From an uncultured Ruminococcus sp. (GTDB lineage Bacteria; Bacillota; Clostridia; Oscillospirales; Ruminococcaceae): DNA of 46,185 nucleotides. The first letter of the stretch is position 1. Every line of letters begins with the position of its first letter. The notes under the pieces were generated by a model. It saw only the letters and a program-made list of their open reading frames with translations, ran no database searches and was not told the origin of the DNA. Below, piece by piece: positions 31,882 through 40,836 of this stretch. The position numbers and the translations under genes are program-made. The stretch covers positions 1-46,185 of the forward strand of contig CAMOOV010000002.1 of assembly GCA_946621745.1 (NCBI GenBank), written 5' to 3'.

Positions 31882-31925
31882 TCATCAAGTGAATACGCGC
31901 TTTTCATGACATAGGAGAATATTCT

Positions 31926-32393
31926 TTGGAAATACGAAGATTTACGGATGCGGATGCGGAGGCAGCGGCGCAGGTCGTTTCAGTGACCGCTGCAATCAGC
32001 AACAGCCGCGACTATCCGCCGGAATACATCGCGCATCTTAAGGAGACACACTCAGCAGAGGTGCTGCGTCAGCGCGCCCGTGAGGGGCATATGTATGTGA
32101 TCTGCGACGGTGAGAAGATCGTCGGGACGGGCACGATCGCGCCCTATTGGGGGAGCGAGACCGAGAGCATTCTGCTGACGATCTTCATTCTGCCGGACTG
32201 GCAGGGCAGGGGGCTCGGACGGCTGCTCATTGAGACGCTCGAACAGGATGAATACGCAAAACGGGCAGGCCGCATTGAGATTCCCGCATCGCTGACCGCC
32301 GTCAATTTCTACCGGCATCTCGGCTATGACTATAAAAACGGCGTGACAGAGCCGGAGAACGGCCTGCTTTACAGACTGGAAAAATACCGATGA
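31926..32393 (+). CDS. GNAT-family N-acetyltransferase
   Basis: A 155-residue acetyl-CoA-dependent transferase. Motif A reads FILPDWQGRGLGRLLIETLE (acetyl-CoA binding), followed by IEIPASLTAVNFYRHLGYD. The start is TTG at 31926 with GGAG at 31913-31916. Its stop overlaps the start of the next, chloramphenicol-acetyltransferase-like, gene by four bases. Substrate unknown. Confidence 0.88.
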   Translation: MEIRRFTDADAEAAAQVVSVTAAISNSRDYPPEYIAHLKETHSAEVLRQRAREGHMYVICDGEKIVGTGTIAPYWGSETESILLTIFILPDWQGRGLGRLLIETLEQDEYAKRAGRIEIPASLTAVNFYRHLGYDYKNGVTEPENGLLYRLEKYR

Positions 32394-33043
32394 ATTATCA
32401 GATCGTTGACATGGAAACCTATTACCGCCGCGGCGTGCTCCGGCATTTTTCGGAGGACTGCAAATGCTCCGTGTCCATCACGGCGCGTCTGGATGTCACG
32501 GCGCTGCGGACATTCTCAAAGCGCACAGATACGCGCTTTTATATCAATTTTCTCTATGTGCTGAGCCGTGCGCTCAATGCAAGAGAGGATTACCGCCTTG
32601 CGTGGGACTGGCAGAATGAGCAGCTGCTCTGCTGGGATCGGATCAACCCTGCGCAGTATGTGTTCCACGAGGACACCGAGACCTTTACGGTCGTCTATAC
32701 CGAATACGATCCCGATTATGATGTCTTTTATGCGCGTGCGTCGGCCGATGCGGAGGCAGCGAAGCAGACACGCGAATACGGGCTGGACAGTGCGAATCAT
32801 CCGAACTGGTTTGATGCCTCCTGTGTGCCGTGGCTCTCCTATGATGCGCTCCATGTCGAGCTGCCGGACGGATATCTCTATTTCAGCCCGATCGTCAACT
32901 GGGGCGCGTACAGAGAGGAAAACGGCAGACTGATGATGCCGGTCACGGTGCGGCTCAATCATGCCGCTGCGGACGGCTATCAGATCGCACGGGTATTCCG
33001 GCTGATCGAAGATGAGATCCGGAACCTGACCGGAGAACACTGA
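32390..33043 (+). CDS. Chloramphenicol acetyltransferase-like (CatA-type) protein
   Basis: A 217-residue protein of the type A CAT fold. Recognised by FYINFLYVLSRALNAREDYRL, the FTVVYTEYDPDYDVFYAR segment, the SPIVNWGAY strand, and the catalytic loop LNHAAADGYQIARVF, which keeps His191 and Asp195 of the HHxxxDG signature (the first His is Asn). True chloramphenicol resistance is not implied; many chromosomal members have unknown acceptors. Translationally coupled to the GNAT gene, so the two acyltransferases are made together. Confidence 0.85.
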   Translation: MNYQIVDMETYYRRGVLRHFSEDCKCSVSITARLDVTALRTFSKRTDTRFYINFLYVLSRALNAREDYRLAWDWQNEQLLCWDRINPAQYVFHEDTETFTVVYTEYDPDYDVFYARASADAEAAKQTREYGLDSANHPNWFDASCVPWLSYDALHVELPDGYLYFSPIVNWGAYREENGRLMMPVTVRLNHAAADGYQIARVFRLIEDEIRNLTGEH

Positions 33044-33113
33044 AAAACAGGCGCGTGCGGATGCACAGATGATGATACAATATGCCGGAGAAGCCGGCAG
33101 AAAGGTGAATTGC

Positions 33114-33362
33114 ATGAATTGTCCCTTTTGCGGAAAAGAAATGACGAAAGGTTTTATGGGCGCAGGCGGATTCGGGCTGCCGGCGTTTCTCTACTGGCTC
33201 GATGATGCATATTTTATGCAGCATACGGCTGTTCCCGCGGAAAAGCATAAGATCATCGCGGCGGGCGGCTGCGTGATCAAAAATCTTGCGGGACTGACAT
33301 CTACGCCGAATACATTTTACGCCTGCAAGGACTGCGGCAAGCTCATAGGTGATATTGCATGA
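33114..33362 (+). CDS. Small zinc-ribbon protein (PF20097/DUF6487-like), copy 1
   Basis: An 82-residue protein with two Cys pairs, CPFC near the N-terminus and CKDC near the C-terminus, framing a hydrophobic middle. It matches the 'MKCPYCGKEM' type of small zinc-ribbon families. AAAGGTG (33101-33107) lies 6 bases before the ATG. Its stop overlaps the start of ecfA1 (ATGA). A paralog sits between the two ecfA genes. Confidence 0.78.
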   Translation: MNCPFCGKEMTKGFMGAGGFGLPAFLYWLDDAYFMQHTAVPAEKHKIIAAGGCVIKNLAGLTSTPNTFYACKDCGKLIGDIA

Positions 33363-34234
33363 TGGAACCGCTTATCAGAATAGAGGATGTGCATTTCGCA
33401 TATCCGGCGGAGGACGAGAAGTCCAAGCCGGCGGAGGTGCTGAAAGGGATTACGCTCTCATTTGAACACGGCGAGCTGGTCGCGGTGCTGGGGCATAACG
33501 GCTCCGGCAAATCGACGCTCGCAAAGCTCATGAATGCGATTTTGCTCCCGACTGAGGGGCGCGTGACGGTCGCGGGCATGGACACAAAGGATGAAGACAA
33601 GCTGCTGGAGATCCGGCAGCACGCCGGCATGGTTTTCCAGAATCCGGATAACCAGATCGTCGCGACGATCGTCGAGGAGGATGTGGCATTCGGGCTGGAG
33701 AATCTCGGCGTGCCGACCGATGAGATGCGCATTCGCGTCGATCAGGCTTTGCAGGCGGTCGGAATGTACGAATACCGCCACCACGCGCCGCATCAGCTCT
33801 CCGGCGGACAGAAGCAGCGTGTCGCGATTGCGGGCATCATCGCCATGCGGCCGGACTGCATCATTCTCGATGAGCCGACCGCCATGCTCGATCCGCAGGG
33901 ACGCAAGGAGGTCATGCGGACGATCAAGCTGCTCAACCGCGATTACGGCATTACGATCATTCTCATCACGCATGAAATGGACGAGGCCGCGCAGTGTGAC
34001 CGCGTGATCGTTGTCGATCACGGCGAGGTGCGGATGGATGCGAAGCCGGAGAAGGTGTTCTCCCATGTGCAGGAAATGCGCAGTCTCGGACTGGATGTTC
34101 CGCAGCCGACCGAGCTGATCGACCTGCTCCGGCAGTCGGGCTATGATCTCGATCCGGAGATCATGACCGTTGAGGACTGCGTGGATGCGATCGCGCAGCT
34201 CATGCAGAATACAGATCACGGAGGGAAACTATGA
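33359..34234 (+). CDS. ecfA1: Energy-coupling factor transporter ATPase 1
   Basis: One of two ATPases that power vitamin uptake with EcfT and exchangeable substrate-binding S components. The 291-residue product has Walker A LGHNGSGKST (about 44-53), Q-loop MVFQNPDNQIV, signature LSGGQKQRVAIAG, Walker B CIILDEPTAML and the switch His in LITHEMDEA. The FQNPDNQ segment is typical of EcfA1 (CbiO-type). Two adjacent ATGs (33359 and 33362) are possible; the second has better spacing from AGGTGAT. Overlaps the zinc-ribbon genes on both sides by four bases. Confidence 0.93.
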   Translation: MMEPLIRIEDVHFAYPAEDEKSKPAEVLKGITLSFEHGELVAVLGHNGSGKSTLAKLMNAILLPTEGRVTVAGMDTKDEDKLLEIRQHAGMVFQNPDNQIVATIVEEDVAFGLENLGVPTDEMRIRVDQALQAVGMYEYRHHAPHQLSGGQKQRVAIAGIIAMRPDCIILDEPTAMLDPQGRKEVMRTIKLLNRDYGITIILITHEMDEAAQCDRVIVVDHGEVRMDAKPEKVFSHVQEMRSLGLDVPQPTELIDLLRQSGYDLDPEIMTVEDCVDAIAQLMQNTDHGGKL

Positions 34235-34476
34235 AATGCCCGTATTGTGAAAATGAAATGCAGAAGGGGATCCTGTCCGGCGACGGAAGATCCGCAGTGA
34301 CATGGAAGGCAGGAGAGGACAGGACCGGATTCTTTGACCGGTTCCTCGGCATCGGCAGGGTGACTGCCGCAAAGCAGACGCTTACGAGCTTTGCGATCGA
34401 GGCATATTACTGCCATGCCTGCAAGAAAATGATCTTTGATACTGATATTCAGAGCGGCACCGATCTTCAGAAGTGA
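34231..34476 (+). CDS. Small zinc-ribbon protein (PF20097/DUF6487-like), copy 2
   Basis: An 81-residue paralog of the gene at 33114: CPYC at the N-terminus and CHAC near the C-terminus, with a Trp- and Phe-containing middle (TWKAGEDRTGFFDRFLG). ATG overlaps the ecfA1 stop by four bases, so it is translated with the transporter. A role in the ECF transporter is suggested by position only. Confidence 0.8.
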   Translation: MKCPYCENEMQKGILSGDGRSAVTWKAGEDRTGFFDRFLGIGRVTAAKQTLTSFAIEAYYCHACKKMIFDTDIQSGTDLQK

Positions 34477-34519
34477 GGTGCGGCGGAGCTGAGATCTCCG
34501 CAGGAAAGGAATCATCGCA

Positions 34520-35386
34520 ATGCCGATTCTTGAAGCGAAAAATCTGACCTATACCTACAGCGTCGGCTCGCCGTTTGAGAAAACCGCAGTCGATCATATT
34601 GATCTGCAAATCGAGCAGGGCGATTTTGTCGGAATTATCGGGCATACCGGCTCCGGCAAATCCACGCTGATGCAGATGATGAACGGGCTTTTGAAGCCGA
34701 CAGAGGGCACTGTCCTGCTGGACGGCAGCGATATCTGGGACAAAAAGGCCGACCGCAGAGCCGTGCGGTTTCAGGTCGGGCTGGTGTTCCAGTATCCGGA
34801 GTATCAGCTCTTTGAGGAGACTGTTTACAAGGATATCGCATTCGGCCCGAAGAATATGGGGCTCGACGAGAAGGAGATCGACCGCAGAGTGCGCGAGACC
34901 GCAGAGGCCGTCGGTCTGACGGAGGAGCTGCTCGAAAAGGCGCCCTATGCGCTCTCCGGCGGACAGAAGCGCCGCGTCGCGATCGCGGGCGTCATGGCCA
35001 TGGAGCCGAAGGTGCTGATCCTCGATGAGCCGACCGCAGGACTGGATCCACGCGGCCGCACCAAGATCCTGACGCAGCTTTCCGAATACCACAAGCGCAC
35101 CGGCTGTACGGTCATGCTCGTCTCGCACAGCATGGAGGATGTCGCAAAATATGTCTCGAAGCTGCTGGTGCTTTCCCATGCGAAGGTCATCTGCTATGAT
35201 ACACCGGCGAATGTCTTTGCCCGCGGCAGCTCGCTCGAAGAGATCGGGCTTGCCCTGCCGCAGATCACCCGTGTCTTTCACGGCCTGCGCGAACGCGGCA
35301 TCACATTCCCCGATGAGGTCTATACCGTGAAATACGGTGCGGAGCTGCTGCGCCGCGCACTGGAGGGAGGAAAGTCCGGATGCTGA
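34520..35386 (+). CDS. ecfA2: Energy-coupling factor transporter ATPase 2
   Basis: The second ATPase of the ECF module, 288 residues. Walker A IGHTGSGKST (about 40-49), Q-loop LVFQYPEYQLFEET (the YPEYQLFE form is typical of EcfA2), signature LSGGQKRRVAIAG, Walker B VLILDEPTAGLDP and switch His in VSHSMEDV. Overlaps ecfT by seven bases. Confidence 0.94.
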   Translation: MPILEAKNLTYTYSVGSPFEKTAVDHIDLQIEQGDFVGIIGHTGSGKSTLMQMMNGLLKPTEGTVLLDGSDIWDKKADRRAVRFQVGLVFQYPEYQLFEETVYKDIAFGPKNMGLDEKEIDRRVRETAEAVGLTEELLEKAPYALSGGQKRRVAIAGVMAMEPKVLILDEPTAGLDPRGRTKILTQLSEYHKRTGCTVMLVSHSMEDVAKYVSKLLVLSHAKVICYDTPANVFARGSSLEEIGLALPQITRVFHGLRERGITFPDEVYTVKYGAELLRRALEGGKSGC

Positions 35387-36186
35387 AGGATATCACACTC
35401 GGGCAGTATTTCCCGATGGACAGCGTTGTTCACAAAATGGATGCGCGGTACAAGATCATCATTACGCTGATCTTTCTGGTGATGCTGTTCTGGGGACAGC
35501 ATATCGTCTCGCTGGCGGCGGGCATATTCTTTGTCATTGCAGCGACGGCTGCCTCCCGCATCCCGCCGAAAATGCTCATCAAGAGCATCAGGCCGATCGT
35601 CCCGATCCTCATTATCACCGGCCTGATGAATCTGCTGCTGCTCGACGGCGGCAAGGAATATTTCCGCTGGAAGTTCATTTCGGTCACGGAGGAGGGCTTA
35701 CAGACCTCGGCGTTCATGATCGTGCGGATCTGTCTGCTGATCGCCGGCACCTCGCTGCTGACCTATACGACCTCGCCGATCGTCCTGACCGATGCGATCG
35801 AATCACTGCTCTCGCCGCTGAAAAAGCTGAAAATGCCGGTGCATGAGCTTGCCATGATGATGACGATCGCGCTGCGCTTCATCCCGACGCTGATCGAGGA
35901 GACCGACAAGATCATGTCGGCGCAGAAGGCACGCGGCGCGGATATGGAAAGCGGCGGCATCGTGCAGCGTGCGCGGGCGCTGATCCCGATCCTGATCCCG
36001 CTCTTTGTCTCGGCATTCCGCCGCGCCGAGGAGCTGGCGCTCGCAATGGAATGCCGCTGCTATCACGGCGGCGAGGGACGGACGCGTCTGCGTGAGCTGA
36101 AAAGCGGAATGCGTGATTATATCGCGCTGGCGCTGATGATCCTGCTGTTCGCGGCGGTCATTGTACTGAATGCGGTGCTGTACTGA
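35380..36186 (+). CDS. ecfT: Energy-coupling factor transporter transmembrane subunit EcfT
   Basis: A 268-residue membrane scaffold linking the ATPases to S components. The N-terminus ITLGQYFPMDSVVHKMDARYK is typical. Five to six helices and the coupling helices with the conserved Ala-Arg-Gly motifs (SAQKARGADMESG and ...ALAMECRCYHGGEGRT) identify it. The stop TGA overlaps the next start by one base. With both ATPases present, this is a general (group II) ECF module whose S components are encoded elsewhere. Confidence 0.94.
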   Translation: MLKDITLGQYFPMDSVVHKMDARYKIIITLIFLVMLFWGQHIVSLAAGIFFVIAATAASRIPPKMLIKSIRPIVPILIITGLMNLLLLDGGKEYFRWKFISVTEEGLQTSAFMIVRICLLIAGTSLLTYTTSPIVLTDAIESLLSPLKKLKMPVHELAMMMTIALRFIPTLIEETDKIMSAQKARGADMESGGIVQRARALIPILIPLFVSAFRRAEELALAMECRCYHGGEGRTRLRELKSGMRDYIALALMILLFAAVIVLNAVLY

Positions 36187-38765
36187 TGACAGAAAAAAAG
36201 AAGCTGCATATTGTGCGGCTGATGAGCTTTCTGATTCCCTGCGGCATCATGCTGCTGGCCTTTGCCCTCTGCGGCAAATATCCGTTCGGCGGGGATGCGG
36301 CACTGGAATCCGATGCAGGCGCACAGTATTATCCGTTCTTTCTGCTGCTGCGGCGCATGGTGCGCGGCGGGGAAAGTCTGCTGTATACATGGCGTGCGGG
36401 GCTCGGCGTCAATTTCTGGGCGCTGCTCGCGTATTACTGTCTCAATCCGTGGAATCTGGCGGCATTGCTGCTGCCGGAACCGCTCGTGCAGGGATTTTTG
36501 TCTCTGTCGGTCTGCTGCCGGATCGGTCTGGCGGGACTGTTCTGCTGTGTGCTGCTGCAAACGCTGACACCGAAGCGCAGCGGCACTGCCGTATTCTTTT
36601 CGGCGGTCTACGGACTGAGCCTCTGGTTCGTCTATAACTTTTTCCAGCTGATCTGGCTGGATGCTGCGGCGATGGTGCCGCTGGTGCTGGCCGGTACGGT
36701 GCGGCTTGTGCGGGAGCGGAACCTGCGGATGCATCCGCTGGTGCTGTTTCTCTCGCTGATCTGCAATCCGTACATGACCTATATCACCGCCGTGATGACG
36801 GTGCTCTGCTGGATCATTCTGCTCGTGACGGAGCGGAAGCCGCTGCGGGAGATCCCTGCGGATGCAGGGCGGTTTTTCGGATGCTCGCTGCTGGCGGGCG
36901 GCATGGCGGCGATCCTGCTGCTGCCGCTGGCATTTGCGCTCGGCGCGACGGCATCCGCGGCACAGTCCATGCCTGCGCTGAATGCGCTGCCGGACAGTCT
37001 TCCGGCGGTGATCGGACGGCTCGCAGATCTGACCGATCCGATCCAGCATATCGGCCTGCCGAATCTCTCATCGAGTATGCTCTGTGTGTTTCTGGTGCCG
37101 GGCTATCTGACGGCGCGGCGCATCCCGCTGCGGGAACGCATCTGCGGCGGCGCTCTGCTGCTCTTTCTGATCGTCAGCCTGTGGTATCCGCCGCTGGATT
37201 ATCTCTGGCACGGGCTGCATATCCCGAACGGCTTCATTCACCGCTTTGCATTTCTTGTGCCGCTGGTGATGCTCGTTATGGGATATCGCTTCACGGTGAC
37301 GCTCGCGGAGGATGATGCTCTGCCGCGCAGAAAAAAGCTGCTGATGCTCCTGCCGATGCTCGGCGGCGCTGCGGCGGTCTGTCTGCTCGCGGCGCATTAT
37401 CAGACGACGGATGTCGTTCTGGTCTCGATCGTGCTGACGGTGCTGTACGGTCTTCTGTATCTCTGGCAGGCGGCCGCGCCGCGGTTCCGTCCGGTCATGC
37501 TGACGCTTACCGGGCTGCTCGTCTGCGGAGAGCTGGCCGTCAGCAGCTATATGACCGTCAATTTCCTCACGCCGCTGTATACGGCGGATTCTCTGACGCC
37601 GCAGCCGGAGATCGAAGCGGCTGCCGAAGCAATCCGCAGTGAGACCGGTCATGGCTTCTCCCGCACGGCCGTCACGAAGGGACACGGCTACAATCCGGAG
37701 CTGTTCTATGATATCCCGTTCGGCGGAACGCTCTATTCCTCGATGATCTCCTCGGCGCTTTCCGATACGCTGAAATCCCTCGGCATGGATGCCGATTACA
37801 ATACGAATTATTATTTCTATCAGCCGCTTTCGCCCGATGCTGTTCTGCTGACGGGCATCGGCTATGTGATCGCGCCGGACGGCGAAATGCAGTCCGATGC
37901 GCTCTACCGGCAGCTCGGCGATACGCCGGCCTATGCGTTCCGGTATGATGTTCCGGCGGGATTCTGCGTCCCTGCGGATTTTTCGGTGCCGGAGGAGGAG
38001 ACCTGCATTCCGCTGCATAACGCGCTCTTTGCGCAGATGACCGGCGGGCAGATGCTCTATGTGCCGCAGACCGTCACAGCCGATGCACCGGAGACCTTGC
38101 CGCGTGAAAATGCGGGGGAATCCGCCGAAAAGGAAAACACGGTGCTGCGCTTCCGTGCAAAGACCGATGCTGCGGGGCAGTTTGTGTATGATATCCGCTG
38201 GGACGGCGAACCCGAAGCTGTCCGGAGCATAGAGCTGCTCGCGGACGGCGAAAGCCTGTTTTTTGAGGGATATGCGAAGAATCAGCCCTATGCGAACAGC
38301 ATGGCGCTGCGGCAGTGCGGTGAACTGCCCGCAGACTGTGCGCTGACAGTTGAAATCACACTGCGCGGAAAGCCCGACGGCAATGCATCCGTGAATCCGG
38401 CAAGGCTGGATGAGGATGCGCTTGCCGCAGGGATCGAAGCACTCCGTCCGGCAATGCTTGATGTGACGGAGATCGGCGGGCGGACACTTTCCGGCAGCGT
38501 GACGGCGGGCGAGGGGCAGATGCTCCTGCTCTCCGTGCCGTATGACAAGGGCTGGCGCATCACCGCGGACGGCGAAACGGTCACGGCGGAGCAGCCGCTC
38601 CCCGGACTGACCGGCATTCCGCTTTCAGCGGGGAAGCATACGATCAGGATGCAGTTTACACCGCAGGGATTTGCAGTGGGCTGCGTCATCAGCATCGGCA
38701 GCGCGATCCTGTATCTGCTGCTGTGCATCCGAAAGCAGAAAAAGCCGCAGCGACCGGAGGTGTGA
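36186..38765 (+). CDS. YfhO-family membrane protein
   Basis: An 859-residue multi-pass membrane protein. About 13 helices fill residues 1-480; the first loop has SDAGAQYYPFF, typical of GT-C/YfhO proteins, and the C-terminal half (about 490-830) is an outside beta-rich domain. It ends with a helix (SIGSAILYLLLCIRKQ) and basic tail. YfhO proteins help glycosylate lipoteichoic acid in Bacillus relatives. It shares one base with the ecfT stop and is 2 bases from truA, so it is in the same transcript. The insertion between ecfT and truA is unusual. Confidence 0.85.
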   Translation: MTEKKKLHIVRLMSFLIPCGIMLLAFALCGKYPFGGDAALESDAGAQYYPFFLLLRRMVRGGESLLYTWRAGLGVNFWALLAYYCLNPWNLAALLLPEPLVQGFLSLSVCCRIGLAGLFCCVLLQTLTPKRSGTAVFFSAVYGLSLWFVYNFFQLIWLDAAAMVPLVLAGTVRLVRERNLRMHPLVLFLSLICNPYMTYITAVMTVLCWIILLVTERKPLREIPADAGRFFGCSLLAGGMAAILLLPLAFALGATASAAQSMPALNALPDSLPAVIGRLADLTDPIQHIGLPNLSSSMLCVFLVPGYLTARRIPLRERICGGALLLFLIVSLWYPPLDYLWHGLHIPNGFIHRFAFLVPLVMLVMGYRFTVTLAEDDALPRRKKLLMLLPMLGGAAAVCLLAAHYQTTDVVLVSIVLTVLYGLLYLWQAAAPRFRPVMLTLTGLLVCGELAVSSYMTVNFLTPLYTADSLTPQPEIEAAAEAIRSETGHGFSRTAVTKGHGYNPELFYDIPFGGTLYSSMISSALSDTLKSLGMDADYNTNYYFYQPLSPDAVLLTGIGYVIAPDGEMQSDALYRQLGDTPAYAFRYDVPAGFCVPADFSVPEEETCIPLHNALFAQMTGGQMLYVPQTVTADAPETLPRENAGESAEKENTVLRFRAKTDAAGQFVYDIRWDGEPEAVRSIELLADGESLFFEGYAKNQPYANSMALRQCGELPADCALTVEITLRGKPDGNASVNPARLDEDALAAGIEALRPAMLDVTEIGGRTLSGSVTAGEGQMLLLSVPYDKGWRITADGETVTAEQPLPGLTGIPLSAGKHTIRMQFTPQGFAVGCVISIGSAILYLLLCIRKQKKPQRPEV

Positions 38766-38767
38766 CG

Positions 38768-39526
38768 ATGCGGACACTGAAAATGACGATCGCCTACCGC
38801 GGAACGAATTACCACGGATTCCAGCGGCAGACGAATGCAAAAACCGTGCAGGGCGAGCTGGAGCAGCAGCTCTCCCGCGTTTTGAACGGGCCGGTGACGA
38901 TTTACGGCTGTTCGCGGACGGATACCGGCGTTCATGCAAATGCATTTGTATTGCATCTGCATACGGAGCGTGAGATCCGCTGTCTGAATCTCGTGCGCGC
39001 CCTGAACGGCTATCTGCCGCCGGATATTTCCGTGCTGGCCTGTGAGGATACGGTGCCGGTATTTCATGCGCGGTTCGACTGCCGCGGCAAGGAGTATCTC
39101 TACCGCATCCACTGCCACGAGAGCAAGAATCCGTTCATGCGGGATCTGGCGTTTCATTACCGCAGGCCGCTCGATGCGGAGAAAATGCGCTATGCCGCAG
39201 AGAAGATTATCGGGCAGCATGATTTTCACAGCTTCTGTGCACAGGCGACAGATGAAATGAACTGTGTCCGGACGATCTACGGCGTTTCGGTCACGCAGAA
39301 CGGCTGCGAGGTCGATGTGCGGGTACGCGGCGACGGATTCCTCTATAATATGGTGCGGATCTTCGTCGGGACGCTGCTCGATATCAATGAGGGCATCTAT
39401 TCGCCGGATGCGATCCCTGAGATCCTTGCGGCACGGGACAGACTGGCCGCCGGCCGCACCGCAATGGCGCACGGACTCTATCTGAACCGTGTTTTCTACG
39501 ATGATGCGGAGATTCACGGATTCTGA
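38768..39526 (+). CDS. truA: tRNA pseudouridine(38-40) synthase
   Basis: Isomerises uridines 38-40 in tRNA anticodon arms. The 252-residue product has the fold start MTIAYRGTNYHGFQRQ and the catalytic motif GCSRTDTGVHA (Asp52), then the second-domain RGDGFLYNMVR. The ATG at 38768 follows GGAGGTG (38756-38762); the frame open further upstream lies inside yfhO. In many Firmicutes truA follows ecfAA'T, as here apart from yfhO. Confidence 0.95.
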   Translation: MRTLKMTIAYRGTNYHGFQRQTNAKTVQGELEQQLSRVLNGPVTIYGCSRTDTGVHANAFVLHLHTEREIRCLNLVRALNGYLPPDISVLACEDTVPVFHARFDCRGKEYLYRIHCHESKNPFMRDLAFHYRRPLDAEKMRYAAEKIIGQHDFHSFCAQATDEMNCVRTIYGVSVTQNGCEVDVRVRGDGFLYNMVRIFVGTLLDINEGIYSPDAIPEILAARDRLAAGRTAMAHGLYLNRVFYDDAEIHGF

Positions 39527-39555
39527 ATATACGGACAAAAGAAAGAAGGGCTGCT

Positions 39556-40770
39556 ATGAACATTCGCTTCCGAAAAGATACATCCGGAACGAAGCCTGCC
39601 AAGCAGAAAAATATCTATGCAAAGCGGCGTCAGAAAAAGCAGAAGAAGGTTTTGCGGCAGGGTGTCTGGCTGCTGCTGCTTGCAGTAGTGATCCTCGTAC
39701 TGTATCAGCGCAGGGATTCATGGATGCCGCGCTTCACCTCAGGGGGCGTGCGGCATCAGAGCGTATACAGCAGCGGACAGCCGTCCGGCACCGGCAATTT
39801 CCCGATCTATATGTATCACGATCAGGATTATCAGTTCGGCGCTGCGGCGGGAAAGCTGCTGGTGCTGACGGATTCTCATTTGCAGATCTATGAGCAGGAC
39901 GGTACGCCGATTGCCTCGCGGCAGCATACCTACGGCAATGCAATGCTGCGGACAGCCGGCGAATACGCCCTGATCTACGAGAACGGCGGTACGCATCTGC
40001 GGCTGGAGACCGAGGCCAAGACGCGCTTTGAGAAGACACTGAACGATCCGATCATCTTCGGGCGGATCTCACCGAGCGGCATGATTGCAGTCGTCACGAC
40101 TGCGGAGACCTGTGCCTGCAAGCTGATCGTTTTCAATGTCAAGGGACAGCAGATCTATACGCGGAGCTGCGTTGAGCGGCTTGCGGATCTGACCTTCCAT
40201 CCGGACGAGACGGGCTGCTATGCTGTCAGCATTTATACGGCGGACGGTATGATGCATTCTGTTGTGCATTCCTACAGCTTTTCGGTTATTACGGATCTTT
40301 GGGCAAGTCAACCCCTTGACACGCTCGCGATTTCGGTATATAATACCAGTGAGGGAAATGTATTTCTGCTCGGTGATACCATGTGCGGATTTCTGGACAG
40401 CGAGGGGCAGCTCCTCAGCAGCTATGTCTATCCGGATGTCCTCAAGCTCGGATGCTTTGAGGGCAACACGGCAGCGATCCTGCTGCGAAATGAGGAAATG
40501 CACACGGATTCGCTGGTGATCCTGAACGGCACAGCGCAGTCACCTGTGATCCGCGAATATACAAAAAATGTCAAGGATATTTCGATCGTAAACGAAAAGG
40601 AAGCAGTGCTGGTGCAGATGCGCAAGCAGTTTGAAACAGTGAATGTCTTCGGGCAGGTGCTTGCGGCCATGCCGGTGACGGACGGCTACGACGGCTTCCT
40701 TCGGATCGGCAGCAACCTGTATCTTCGGGGCTATGACCGGATCGACTGGATGGATTACACGAGCCTGTGA
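39556..40770 (+). CDS. DUF5711-like membrane-anchored beta-propeller protein
   Basis: A 404-residue protein with a very basic N-terminus (KPAKQKNIYAKRRQKKQKK), one membrane helix (about 35-51) and an outside domain of repeated beta strands (KLLVLTDSHLQIY, GEYALIYENGG, GRISPSGMIAVVT, and so on) that I take for a DUF5711 beta-propeller. Function unknown. GAAAGAAGGGC precedes the ATG. A perfect sigma-A promoter lies inside the coding region at 40316-40344, directed to the downstream genes. Confidence 0.7.
   Translation: MNIRFRKDTSGTKPAKQKNIYAKRRQKKQKKVLRQGVWLLLLAVVILVLYQRRDSWMPRFTSGGVRHQSVYSSGQPSGTGNFPIYMYHDQDYQFGAAAGKLLVLTDSHLQIYEQDGTPIASRQHTYGNAMLRTAGEYALIYENGGTHLRLETEAKTRFEKTLNDPIIFGRISPSGMIAVVTTAETCACKLIVFNVKGQQIYTRSCVERLADLTFHPDETGCYAVSIYTADGMMHSVVHSYSFSVITDLWASQPLDTLAISVYNTSEGNVFLLGDTMCGFLDSEGQLLSSYVYPDVLKLGCFEGNTAAILLRNEEMHTDSLVILNGTAQSPVIREYTKNVKDISIVNEKEAVLVQMRKQFETVNVFGQVLAAMPVTDGYDGFLRIGSNLYLRGYDRIDWMDYTSL
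40316..40344 (+). promoter_or_regulatory. Consensus sigma-A promoter inside the DUF5711 gene
   Basis: TTGACA (40316-40321), exact 17-base spacer, and TATAAT (40339-40344), all within the coding sequence and in the sense direction. It would drive the CvpA-like and ClpE-like genes independently of the long upstream transcript. Confidence 0.65.
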
Positions 40771-40836
40771 GTTGTTAGAAATAAAAAAGGGAGTCGTCCG
40801 TATCCCATTGGATGCGGATGAAAGGAGGATTTGCGC

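Noticed and set aside
32390-33043. Chloramphenicol resistance gene
   Set aside because: The fold is CAT-like but the first His of the signature is Asn and the gene sits in a chromosomal run without mobile-element marks; resistance is not supported.
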